From a virus, in the IMG/VR virus record IMGVR_UViG_3300023179_000029, positions 62,001 through 126,000 of that record: DNA of 64,000 bases; one strand, 5' to 3'. The notes beneath the pieces are model-generated. The model saw only the letters and a program-made list of their open reading frames with translations, had not been told where the DNA came from and made no database searches. A program made the position numbers and the translations under genes. This document shows positions 56,552 through 63,255 of the stretch, in pieces. The number at the start of each line of letters is the position of its first letter. Within the stretch, counting starts at the first letter, position 1.

Positions 56552-56821
56552 CTAGCCTTCTAGCTTGTGAAGCTCAGTCAGGCGCTCAGTAATACTTTCA
56601 AGATCCTGTGGATCCTCCTCAATCGGATGGTACGGATCCTCGTTATCAATAATTTTTAGAATGAGCTTTTCTTCATCGGTTGCGGTATCAACAACAAAAC
56701 TCGCGGTCTTGCCCTGAATAAATACCTCACCCGGCTCATTTACCTTAGACTCGTATGGCGTGAACATATTAATATATCCTGACACCATATTGTCTACTGC
56801 TCGCTGTGTAGCCTCGTCCAT
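56552..56821 (-). CDS. Small acidic protein, unknown
   Basis: 89 residues from MDEATQRAVDNMVSGYIN; AAGGAG spaced 6 nt. Beta middle (GEVFIQGKTASFVVD), helical end (LESITERLTELHKLEG). Operon partner of the secreted lytic-enzyme-like gene. Confidence 0.6.
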   Translation of the reverse strand: MDEATQRAVDNMVSGYINMFTPYESKVNEPGEVFIQGKTASFVVDTATDEEKLILKIIDNEDPYHPIEEDPQDLESITERLTELHKLEG

Positions 56822-56831
56822 TTTTATCTCC

Positions 56832-57248
56832 TTAGAGGGCATGACGCCCGTTGTATGATCTATACAGTCTATCAAAAAGCCTAGCGGCATAAAACGCATC
56901 GTGCCGTAGATCGCCGGTGGCGGGACCAATCAGCCCAAAATGATTCCAAGCCCGCCCTGCGCCGCTCTCAGCGACCCAGACGCCCAACAGAAGCCTCCAC
57001 GGTACCCGGTACTTGACTGCGGCCTCTAGGACAATCCCGCGATTCTTTCCGTGAGGGGCATACCTGTAATAACTATTAATTCGTCCAATGTTGTAACTTC
57101 TGCCTGTATAAGTATTTACAGGACCACTCCAATCCAAACTAACGGGCGCATTTCTTACTTTATGCTCTAAGGTTTCCTTTTTTGCTGCCTGAGCAACAGC
57201 GGGAAGCGAAGCAATCAGTGTAATAATAATAGTCAAAATACTTTTCAT
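56832..57248 (-). CDS. Secreted lysozyme/transglycosylase-like protein
   Basis: 138 residues from MKSILTIIITLIASLPAVA; AAGGAG spaced 6 nt. Clear signal peptide (residues 1-22, AQA cleavage-like). The C-terminal half YRVPWRLLLGVWVAESGAG...NHFGLIGPATG resembles the start of a lytic-transglycosylase fold, with the Glu in AESGAG as likely acid. Truncated compared with typical enzymes, which are 150-200 residues, so activity is uncertain. An unusual stem-loop array precedes it. Confidence 0.6.
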   Translation of the reverse strand: MKSILTIIITLIASLPAVAQAAKKETLEHKVRNAPVSLDWSGPVNTYTGRSYNIGRINSYYRYAPHGKNRGIVLEAAVKYRVPWRLLLGVWVAESGAGRAWNHFGLIGPATGDLRHDAFYAARLFDRLYRSYNGRHAL

Positions 57249-57271
57249 AATAACTCCTTGTGTAAGATTAT

Positions 57272-57441
57272 GGGGAGGGGGCCAACGACAACCCCCTCCC
57301 CGTTTGCGCAAGTTTTATCTTGCGACCTGAGTTCTCGGTACTCAGGGCTTTTATTGCCGAAGTGACCAGCTTCGGCGGGTGAGGGAGTGAAGGAGGAAAA
57401 TCTCCCTCACCACCTTGATCTTAGCATAAATTTACTAAGAT
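57272..57441 (-). promoter_or_regulatory. Six consecutive stem-loops upstream of the secreted lysozyme-like gene
   Basis: Perfect stems at 57272-57301 (GGGGAGGGGG/CCCCCTCCCC, 10 bp), 57307-57324 (CGCAAG, 6 bp), 57326-57346 (CCTGAGT, 7 bp), 57356-57376 (GCCGAAG, 7 bp), 57378-57411 (GGTGAGGGAG, 10 bp) and 57418-57441 (ATCTTAG, 7 bp). Only short spacers separate them. Read leftward, the loop of the 57378-57411 stem carries CCTCCTT, which could pair with the AAGGAG ribosome site of the next gene. No TTTACC promoter lies inside, so the array is within an operon. Confidence 0.6.
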
Positions 57442-57675
57442 TCAAGACTCATCAACGTATCCGATCATATCAACGGCAAAATTAAGTAGTAGCTTAGACG
57501 CTTTAATTTGACTTTGCGCCTCTTTAAGCTCTAGCTCCGCCATATCAAGATCGACCAGCATCATGCTGCGAGCAAATTCATTTTTTTCAATTGCCCGACG
57601 ATTGATTTCTTTTGTTACAATGTTTATTGCAGAAACAATCTGGTCAATCGTGTTATCTGTTTCAACAATAATCAT
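57442..57675 (-). CDS. Small helical protein, unknown
   Basis: 77 residues (MIIVETDNTIDQIVSAINI...); coiled-coil-like centre (LVDLDMAELELKEAQSQIK) and hydrophobic end. Overlaps the next gene by 4 nt. No family recognised. Confidence 0.6.
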   Translation of the reverse strand: MIIVETDNTIDQIVSAINIVTKEINRRAIEKNEFARSMMLVDLDMAELELKEAQSQIKASKLLLNFAVDMIGYVDES

Positions 57676-57854
57676 GCTTTGTCACGTTCGGGATCATGCT
57701 TCGGCGGCTTAGTTCCCATAAATGCCGGGTGCATGGTGCGGGCGACCGGGAAAGGCTTATCAAGCATATGATTCTGCTTGTAAATCGTGACAGGCTGGCC
57801 CGTCTGCTGTGCCTCTGCGATTGCTGCATCCCACTTCTTTAGAAAATTACTCAT
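57672..57854 (-). CDS. Small basic protein, unknown
   Basis: 60 residues from MSNFLKKWDAAIAEAQQTG; AAGGAG spaced 7 nt. Ends basic (GTKPPKHDPERDKA). No family recognised. Confidence 0.6.
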   Translation of the reverse strand: MSNFLKKWDAAIAEAQQTGQPVTIYKQNHMLDKPFPVARTMHPAFMGTKPPKHDPERDKA

Positions 57855-57871
57855 TTGTTTCTCCTTGTTAT

Positions 57872-58234
57872 TTAGTACCTGAAAAGGTATGTTGTGCCTT
57901 GCCACTCAACTTCTGAGAAGTCCATCTTAAGTTCCTCAGCCGCAGCATCCCAATCAATATGACTTATCGGCCAATCGTAGCTGCTCACAGTGACAGCGCC
58001 AATATCGCTAGCGAACTCCTCAGCATACTGAGTAAAATCATCCTCTGCGATAAAATAAATTAGGTTTTTTGCAGCAGATTCTAGATCCATTCCAAGCTCG
58101 CTTTCAAGCTCATTAATTTCATCAAGCTCGTATTGAGCCTCCTTTTGCTCGTCTACAGAATATTGCTCGTCCTCGTCATTAAGGATTTCTACAAGCTCGT
58201 TCCTGCGCTCCAATACTTCATCAATGTCTAGCAT
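57872..58234 (-). CDS. Acidic phage protein with WPxxHIDW motif
   Basis: 120 residues. Helical N-terminus (LDEINELESELGMDLE), then IYFIAEDDFTQYAEEFASDI and WPISHIDWDAAAEELKMDF, a combination recalled in several actinophage small proteins. AAAGGA ribosome site. Function unknown. Confidence 0.65.
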   Translation of the reverse strand: MLDIDEVLERRNELVEILNDEDEQYSVDEQKEAQYELDEINELESELGMDLESAAKNLIYFIAEDDFTQYAEEFASDIGAVTVSSYDWPISHIDWDAAAEELKMDFSEVEWQGTTYLFRY

Positions 58235-58270
58235 AGTTAATTCCTTTGGTCGTATTTAACTGCTGCGTAC

Positions 58271-58303
58271 AGCATAACAGATCAAGAGTAAGGGTTTGGT
58301 AAA
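58271..58303 (-). promoter_or_regulatory. TTTACC-type promoter 18, degenerate first box
   Basis: -10 TATGCT (58271-58276), 10 nt, CTTACT (58287-58292), TTTACC (58298-58303). Drives the 120-aa gene and the operon containing the stem-loop array. Confidence 0.55.
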
Positions 58304-58305
58304 AC

Positions 58306-58521
58306 CTACTCGTCCTCGCTAAAGGTTGGCAGCGGCTCTGCAAAATGACTCATGTACATATCCACTGCCTGAATTACTTGATTGTAAAGGCTGGCAGCAT
58401 GAGGCTCAATAAACTCATTATGCTCCTGAGTCCATTCGATGCCTTCATCCTCTGCCTGCTGCTTGTAACTATCCCTGAGATAATTGTCAATAGCCTCATA
58501 GATTAAATTCTTGTCACTCAT
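58306..58521 (-). CDS. Small acidic paralogue B (DxGxEW family)
   Basis: 71 residues from MSDKNLIYEAIDNYLRDS; GAGG inside the previous gene as ribosome site. Carries QAEDEGIEWTQEHNEFIE. Adjacent to paralogue C with an 8-nt overlap. Confidence 0.65.
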   Translation of the reverse strand: MSDKNLIYEAIDNYLRDSYKQQAEDEGIEWTQEHNEFIEPHAASLYNQVIQAVDMYMSHFAEPLPTFSEDE

Positions 58522-58738
58522 TCTCGTCCTCCTCAATTGCTTCGGCAAGGCCCGGAAGCTCTGGTGCCTCTATATTATACCAATTGCTTTTACTGTCCTC
58601 AAGATAACTGCAAAGGTCGCTTGCCGCATCTTCTACAAACTTGTCATGCTCGGCAGTCCACTCTACACCATAATCTACTGCTTCGGCGTGATAGTGACCA
58701 TAAACCTCGTCAAAGATATACTGATATCTAATTGCCAT
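58514..58738 (-). CDS. Small acidic paralogue C (DxGxEW family)
   Basis: 74 residues from MAIRYQYIFDEVYGHYHA. Contains EAVDYGVEWTAEHDKFVE and an acidic end. Coupled to the 52-aa gene by an 11-nt overlap. Tandem duplication with paralogue B. Confidence 0.65.
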   Translation of the reverse strand: MAIRYQYIFDEVYGHYHAEAVDYGVEWTAEHDKFVEDAASDLCSYLEDSKSNWYNIEAPELPGLAEAIEEDENE

Positions 58739-58886
58739 CGTCGTCCATCTCCTTGTCGTAATCAACAATTACACACCCACAGTCCATGCACTCTACCGCA
58801 ACATTAACGGGTTTATCTGTGCCATAGGTCACACACTCCAAATCGTGACCCACATGATTAATGAGATCCTCAAAATGATTTACCAT
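58728..58886 (-). CDS. 52-residue Cys-rich protein
   Basis: MVNHFEDLINHVGHDLECV...; CMDCGC near residue 34 and another Cys at 18, a possible metal knuckle. AAGGAA spaced 4 nt from the second ATG. Overlaps paralogue C. Confidence 0.55.
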   Translation of the reverse strand: MVNHFEDLINHVGHDLECVTYGTDKPVNVAVECMDCGCVIVDYDKEMDDDGN

Positions 58887-59106
58887 CATATTCCTTATAG
58901 TTCACATCAAGAAGCTTGTCATTTGCTTCCAGATAATCATATGCCGTCTGTACCATTAGCTCGTCCGGCACCTCGCGCTGCCAATATACCAGATTGGGAA
59001 GCGGGCCGCCATGCGCCTTGATTTCTGTCACGATGCCCCTGTCACGGTCAGCCCGTGACAGGAAACACCAATCGCCGTTGTCGCTGCTAAAGCCGTAAAC
59101 GATCAT
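58870..59106 (-). CDS. Small protein, unknown
   Basis: 78 residues (MIVYGFSSDNGDWCFLSR...). Beta-like start then an acidic helix with LMVQTAYDYLEAND. 4-nt overlap with the gene upstream, 17-nt overlap with the gene downstream. No family recognised. Confidence 0.6.
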   Translation of the reverse strand: MIVYGFSSDNGDWCFLSRADRDRGIVTEIKAHGGPLPNLVYWQREVPDELMVQTAYDYLEANDKLLDVNYKEYDGKSF

Positions 59107-59705
59107 GTGTGAACATCCACAGACAGGATAGCAAGCCCGTAGTCCTCGCCGTCCGTCAGGTCAAAGGTGCGAGCCGTGTAAGGCGTCACATCCCAAGCGT
59201 TGAAGAACGGGGGATTGAAATACTTATCCAGAAACCGCTCATAAGTCTCAGCAAGCCACGGACGAGTGTAGGACAGCTTCCAATCCTCAAAACCATCATC
59301 GGTGCCAGCATAACTATTTGCAAGCGCCTCACGGATGGCACCAGCGGCATCCTCAATTGACTCAAACTCGCGGAAATTGTCGCGGGGCGTATCAGTAAGA
59401 ATGTTGATCCTGTTATTGATATCCCAATACAAAGACTTGTATGCGGCATCAACAGCGGCATCAAAATTCCAGCTATCCCTATCGTCAATCCAAGCGTCCA
59501 CACCACCGCGATAATTGTCAGAGCTAAATTCGGCAGGGTGGCCGTCCTTGTAAGTCAAAGCCAGCGGTGTGTACCAATTGTTGTCATCAAACTTATGATC
59601 AACATAGTCAGCAAACTGCTCATGCTCTGTGGCAAAAATCTTGCCGTCTTGATAAATCATATCATCTTCATCAAGATTGATTAGGAAATGATTAAGTGAA
59701 TGCAT
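59103..59705 (-). CDS. Acidic protein, unknown
   Basis: 200 residues (MHSLNHFLINLDEDDMIY...). Rich in Asp, Tyr and Trp; FADYVDHKFDDNNWYTPL, INILTDTPRDNFREFES and FDLTDGEDYGLAILSVDVHT. AAGGAG ribosome site. TTTACC promoter 19 upstream. No family recognised. Confidence 0.6.
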   Translation of the reverse strand: MHSLNHFLINLDEDDMIYQDGKIFATEHEQFADYVDHKFDDNNWYTPLALTYKDGHPAEFSSDNYRGGVDAWIDDRDSWNFDAAVDAAYKSLYWDINNRINILTDTPRDNFREFESIEDAAGAIREALANSYAGTDDGFEDWKLSYTRPWLAETYERFLDKYFNPPFFNAWDVTPYTARTFDLTDGEDYGLAILSVDVHT

Positions 59706-59735
59706 TTAATTCTCCTTAGTGGTTGTCGTGCTTAC

Positions 59736-59768
59736 ACGGTAGCAGGTCGTAGGTAAAGGGTTGGCAAA
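59736..59768 (-). promoter_or_regulatory. TTTACC-type promoter 19
   Basis: -10 TACCGT (59736-59741), 10 nt, TTTACC (59752-59757), TTTGCC (59763-59768). Confidence 0.7.
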
Positions 59769-59963
59769 TCAGCCAACCCCTACCTTTGCGAGCTTCCGTT
59801 CGATGTAAGAAACAATCGAATCCGCATTAGCAATATCGCCTTCGATGTACCTGATTGCTTCATCTGTGTTCTGCTGAGTTTCCAGAACATTATGAAGCTC
59901 CTCCGCGTAACTATTTGCGATGCGGATAATTTCTACTGCAACATCAATATCTACTTCAATCAT
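59769..59963 (-). CDS. Small helical protein, unknown
   Basis: 64 residues (MIEVDIDVAVEIIRIANSY...), acidic two-helix layout. AGGAGG ribosome site. Its stop abuts the second box of promoter 19. Confidence 0.6.
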   Translation of the reverse strand: MIEVDIDVAVEIIRIANSYAEELHNVLETQQNTDEAIRYIEGDIANADSIVSYIERKLAKVGVG

Positions 59964-60189
59964 TATTTACCTCCTGAATCATCCAGTCAAGAAAATGACC
60001 GTCGCCTCGTTCACACTCTTCAAGCAAATTATGCAGGTATTCGTCCATCACATGAGAGTATTCAAGCCTGCCCTCAATACGCTCACCCTCGTAATCAATT
60101 ACCTCGCGGACGGCATCGGCCTCAGTCGGTGCCTCAACCTCAACCGTCTGGTAATGAATTTCTGGTACTTGAATATGATACTTCGGCAT
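59956..60189 (-). CDS. Small protein, unknown
   Basis: 77 residues from MPKYHIQVPEIHYQTVEVE; ATG overlaps the stop of the preceding gene, the 137-aa DUF4241-like one. Beta start, then a helix with LHNLLEECERGDGHFLDWMI. No family recognised. Confidence 0.6.
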   Translation of the reverse strand: MPKYHIQVPEIHYQTVEVEAPTEADAVREVIDYEGERIEGRLEYSHVMDEYLHNLLEECERGDGHFLDWMIQEVNND

Positions 60190-60602
60190 CAAAGATCCTC
60201 CTCGTCACAATTGCAGTAGTCGTAGCTCAGGTCTGTGCCGCACTCAGGGCAAAGATCATCCTCGTTCACGGGATCAAAATCAATTGTGAGCGTCTTGATC
60301 CTGCCGTTGCGGTCAAGCTCTGCGTACACGGGGTACAGACCATCGCCGTATGCGGTGCGGGAAGCAATTGCGAGCTTCTGGCCGTATGCGTTTCTGAGAG
60401 CGCCATAGCCTTCCTTGCTCAGAGTTGCGTTACAGCACCCATCGTAATTCATTTCGTATGAATCCTGCGTGGGCGCGTCGTCAAACTCGCCAAGCTGACC
60501 CGGATCGAATTCCTTGACGAAATCAGTGTTGATGTAGCAGGGATCAATAATCATTACCTGCCCGCTATCAACGGCGATCTCACCAATCTTTGTCTTTGTC
60601 AT
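60189..60602 (-). CDS. DUF4241-like protein with zinc ribbon
   Basis: 137 residues. AVDSGQVMIIDPCYINTDF near the N-terminus matches the DUF4241 signature (SGxLxxxDPCY), and AYGDGLYPVYAELDRNGRI continues it. A zinc knuckle (CPECGTDLSYDYCNC) ends the protein. DUF4241-type proteins are widespread in phages; function not established. Coupled to both neighbours. Confidence 0.7.
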   Translation of the reverse strand: MTKTKIGEIAVDSGQVMIIDPCYINTDFVKEFDPGQLGEFDDAPTQDSYEMNYDGCCNATLSKEGYGALRNAYGQKLAIASRTAYGDGLYPVYAELDRNGRIKTLTIDFDPVNEDDLCPECGTDLSYDYCNCDEEDL

Positions 60603-60856
60603 GCTACTTCTCCTTTCACAACATCCTGAGATGTGTAATTGTCGTAGTTGTCAATGGCGGCTTGAATCCAAGCCTGCCGGTTGTATGTATTGCGGTCCTC
60701 AACGATATCACAGTCGCCACAGACAAGGGTACCATATCCCTGAGCCTCACCGGGGGCAATAAGCTCAATGGTTCCATCATCAAATACAGCGCGAACCTCA
60801 ACATCCATGCTAAGAAATACCGCGTCACTGGTACAGCTAGGGCATACTGCTTTCAT
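60599..60856 (-). CDS. Zinc-ribbon protein
   Basis: 85 residues. CPSCTSDAVF near the N-terminus and CGDCDI about 45 residues on form a zinc ribbon, then an acidic helix. AGGAG ribosome site. TTTACC promoter 20 precedes it. Confidence 0.65.
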   Translation of the reverse strand: MKAVCPSCTSDAVFLSMDVEVRAVFDDGTIELIAPGEAQGYGTLVCGDCDIVEDRNTYNRQAWIQAAIDNYDNYTSQDVVKGEVA

Positions 60857-60891
60857 TTGTTACTCCTTTGTCGTATTGAATAACTGAATAC

Positions 60892-60924
60892 AAGGTATCA
60901 GGTTGCGGGTAAAGACTTAGTAAA
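60892..60924 (-). promoter_or_regulatory. TTTACC-type promoter 20
   Basis: -10 TACCTT (60892-60897), 10 nt, TTTACC (60908-60913), TTTACT (60919-60924). Overlaps the end of the 135-aa gene. Confidence 0.7.
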
Positions 60925-61324
60925 GGTGTCCCGTACTCGAAAACGGGTTCTCCATAATCTTTGCCCGAATCTTCTCCAGATCAGCAAGCTCATGCTGTGG
61001 CCTGTCCCTGCGATTGGTAAGCTGATCTTGAATGTATCGGAGCTTACTTACCGTGTTTGGGCGGGCATCAGTCGAATGACGGTCGGGGCTATTCACCTGC
61101 ATACGCGGATCATTAATTACCGCTTCAACCTTCTCAGCCCAAATCTTTTCTTCTGCTGACTTCTTGCTTGCCCTTGCGGCATGGGCGGCCTCCAAGCCAC
61201 TCAGCCCGCTGCTCACGGCCTTTGGTTCGCTATGCTCAGGGCAATTAATAGGAATGCGACCGCGCTGTGACGGGCGCTCCCAAGTGTGATTGCCAGCTTC
61301 ACAATGCAGCGTTCTCATAGTCAT
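60917..61324 (-). CDS. Basic protein with Cys/His finger
   Basis: 135 residues. MRTLHCEAGNHTWERPSQRG...CPEH (one Cys/His/Cys/His site) followed by a long basic helical part (LEAAHAARASKKSAEEKIW). AAGGAG ribosome site. Possibly a small DNA-binding protein; TTTACC promoter 21 precedes it. Confidence 0.6.
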   Translation of the reverse strand: MTMRTLHCEAGNHTWERPSQRGRIPINCPEHSEPKAVSSGLSGLEAAHAARASKKSAEEKIWAEKVEAVINDPRMQVNSPDRHSTDARPNTVSKLRYIQDQLTNRRDRPQHELADLEKIRAKIMENPFSSTGHLY

Positions 61325-61353
61325 AATGATCTCCTTGATCGTTGGTTAGAACC

Positions 61354-61386
61354 ATCGTAGCACATCTTCTGTAAAGACTTGGTAAA
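61354..61386 (-). promoter_or_regulatory. TTTACC-type promoter 21
   Basis: -10 TACGAT (61354-61359), 10 nt, TTTACA (61370-61375), TTTACC (61381-61386). Confidence 0.7.
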
Positions 61387-61427
61387 GAGAGGACGCCGCG
61401 AGGGGGAGTATGGTCTTTTATATCCTG

Positions 61428-61452
61428 AGCTAACGGGGAGGGGGCGTTAGCT
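61428..61452 (-). terminator. Hairpin after the DUF932 gene
   Basis: AGCTAACG/CGTTAGCT (8 bp) with GC-rich 9-nt loop; no T-run follows on the minus strand. Confidence 0.55.
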
Positions 61453-61470
61453 GGAATCCTCATTTATTAC

Positions 61471-62457
61471 TTAAGCGTTCAGGACGAGTTCAAAGCCCCG
61501 CTGCTTAATTGCATTATCATCAAATGACCGGGCGACCTGATTGCCACGCTTAGTCATTTTGCGACCGAAATCGGCGTACTCTGCGATTGCGTTGGCCGCA
61601 CACCACTTGGTACCCGGAGCGTTGCCGGTAGTGTCACCACGGACGCCTTCGCCACGATAAATCGTCATAATGGCGTTCTTGGCAACTTCACGATTAGTTA
61701 CAGCACGATCACCCATGCTGCCCTCAACCGGGTACAGAGCATCAAGCACACCGTTCATCTGGCGCTCAGAAAACTTTGTAAGAGCCATAGTGTCACCAAG
61801 CTGCTTGAACTGCTTGTAGTAATCAATAGTAATGCCCATTACATTACGAGCCTCATGGAGCTTACTATTAACATTACCTGTGTGCCTGACTGTATAGCTG
61901 CGCTGACCAGCCTTAGCCCTGCTGACTGCCCACCCAAGAGTATTCGCGCAAACAATGCGAACCGGGCTGACTGAAACAAGGCAAGCGGACTTGCCATCAT
62001 GGGCGTTGGCAATAAATACATACTGACCAACATTGTCACCCGCTACCTCAATGTATTCGGGCAGACGACACAGCACCCATACCTTCTTGCCCCCGTGAAG
62101 GGAACCGGCGGTTTCATAATGCATCTGCGAACCAATAAGATTATCCATGAAAGAAAACGCCTCATGGTTCTGAATCGGCTTGTAACGCTCAGTAACTACA
62201 CCAAGCGGCTCATTGGTATCCTCACGAACATTCAGCCAAAAGTTATCTGCCTGAGCGTATGTGGTGATTTCGTGACCGCTAACATCGGTAATCACAGGGT
62301 AGTGAACAGGGCGCTGGATAATATTCCAATCAAGACCAGAAAGCTCAAGTGCCTCCTTGATAGAACCGGGGTACTGATCGAGAACCTGTCCCAGACCATG
62401 CCACGGCATTTCGCGGACGCTAAACATAGTGTCCTTGTCGGTGATTCCATGTGCCAT
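61471..62457 (-). CDS. DUF932 family phage protein
   Basis: 328 residues. MPWHGLGQVLDQYPGS near the N-terminus, GVVTERYKPIQNHEAFSFMD and KVWVLCRLPEYIEVAGDN with VCANTLGWAV are typical of the phage/plasmid DUF932 family. Its job is unknown, though it is common in actinophages and plasmids. AAAGGAG ribosome site. Transcribed by a sigma-70-like promoter that lacks TTTACC boxes. Confidence 0.85.
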   Translation of the reverse strand: MAHGITDKDTMFSVREMPWHGLGQVLDQYPGSIKEALELSGLDWNIIQRPVHYPVITDVSGHEITTYAQADNFWLNVREDTNEPLGVVTERYKPIQNHEAFSFMDNLIGSQMHYETAGSLHGGKKVWVLCRLPEYIEVAGDNVGQYVFIANAHDGKSACLVSVSPVRIVCANTLGWAVSRAKAGQRSYTVRHTGNVNSKLHEARNVMGITIDYYKQFKQLGDTMALTKFSERQMNGVLDALYPVEGSMGDRAVTNREVAKNAIMTIYRGEGVRGDTTGNAPGTKWCAANAIAEYADFGRKMTKRGNQVARSFDDNAIKQRGFELVLNA

Positions 62458-62498
62458 TTGTTGCTCCTTTGTTTAGTTTGTAATCAACTGCTGGATAC

Positions 62499-62549
62499 AG
62501 CATAGCAGGTTTGTATTCAATTGCAAGATGTCTTGTAATTCCCTGTATT
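62499..62549. promoter_or_regulatory. Second divergent promoter pair sharing a palindromic -35
   Basis: TTGCAA (62521-62526): leftward 16 nt to TATGCT (62499-62504), rightward 17 nt to TGTATT (62544-62549). Leftward it drives the DUF932 gene, rightward the small-protein operon. A second rightward pair TTGACT-17-TATGAA lies near 62562-62590. Confidence 0.5.
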
Positions 62550-62642
62550 TGCAGGTCATTTTGACTATCTAATCAAAATTTTGTATGAATCTAGTTTGAT
62601 AGCCTTATATATTTTTATCTAACAATAATGTAATAATTGATC

Positions 62643-62798
62643 ATGAGTTTATTGAGAATTGACAACCAACTAAACAGGGTCTGGATTCTCAATAAAAGAA
62701 TTCATCATGGAGCCGTAGGATTTGTTTCTACAGTCGTAGGAATCGCCCTGATGAAGCATGATTGGAAAGATTTTCCGTGGCTTCGTGATAATGATTAG
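62643..62798 (+). CDS. Small protein with membrane-like helix
   Basis: 51 residues from MSLLRIDNQLNRVWILN; hydrophobic GAVGFVSTVVGIALM near the middle, then WKDFPWLRDND. First gene of the right-edge operon. Ribosome site not clear. Function unknown. Confidence 0.55.
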   Translation: MSLLRIDNQLNRVWILNKRIHHGAVGFVSTVVGIALMKHDWKDFPWLRDND

Positions 62799-62826
62799 GA
62801 TTACGAACAGTAAATAGTAGATACCT

Positions 62827-63255
62827 ATGTTATTAGCATCGTTTTCAAACTTTATGGGACAGCCACTTCCCCTTGTTATCTTTGAATTGATTGGTTCAAG
62901 CTTAGCCGCTTACGGTCTTTTTTCTTACATTAAAAATGTTAATGTTAAATCACAATTAACTGCAAAAGATACAATTATTGAAACAAATCAGCAGACAATC
63001 GCATCATTCGGAGAGCGACTAGATTCACTTGAGGCTCAAGTTAAAGCTCTTGAGGAAGAAAACACTGTTCTTAAAGCTGAATTAACTAATTGGGAAGAGA
63101 AATATAAATCTCTTGAAAACTTTGCTGCTCCGCAATTAGGTGAAAAACTAATTGCAATGTTCCAACAACAGGAGGATCTGTTAAGTAAAATGGTGAGTGC
63201 ATTAGAAGGAATCCAAGCTAAACTCGATTCCTTTGATGAACAGCAGAGTGAGTAA
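62827..63255 (+). CDS. Membrane-anchored coiled-coil protein
   Basis: 142 residues. One hydrophobic segment (residues 13-34, PLVIFELIGSSLAAYGLFSYI), then a long coiled coil (LDSLEAQVKALEEENTVLKA...) and an acidic end. Holin-like or virion-associated anchors are possible, but nothing decides. Its stop overlaps the next ATG. Confidence 0.55.
   Translation: MLLASFSNFMGQPLPLVIFELIGSSLAAYGLFSYIKNVNVKSQLTAKDTIIETNQQTIASFGERLDSLEAQVKALEEENTVLKAELTNWEEKYKSLENFAAPQLGEKLIAMFQQQEDLLSKMVSALEGIQAKLDSFDEQQSE

Noticed and set aside
59892-60461. Long plus-strand ORF of 189 codons
   Set aside because: Antisense to the coupled DUF4241-like and neighbouring genes, without a ribosome site; its sequence mirrors their codons.
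46988-61386. Regularly repeated GTAAAG blocks as a CRISPR array
   Set aside because: The copies are hundreds to thousands of bases apart, differ in sequence, and sit before genes; no constant repeat-spacer unit.
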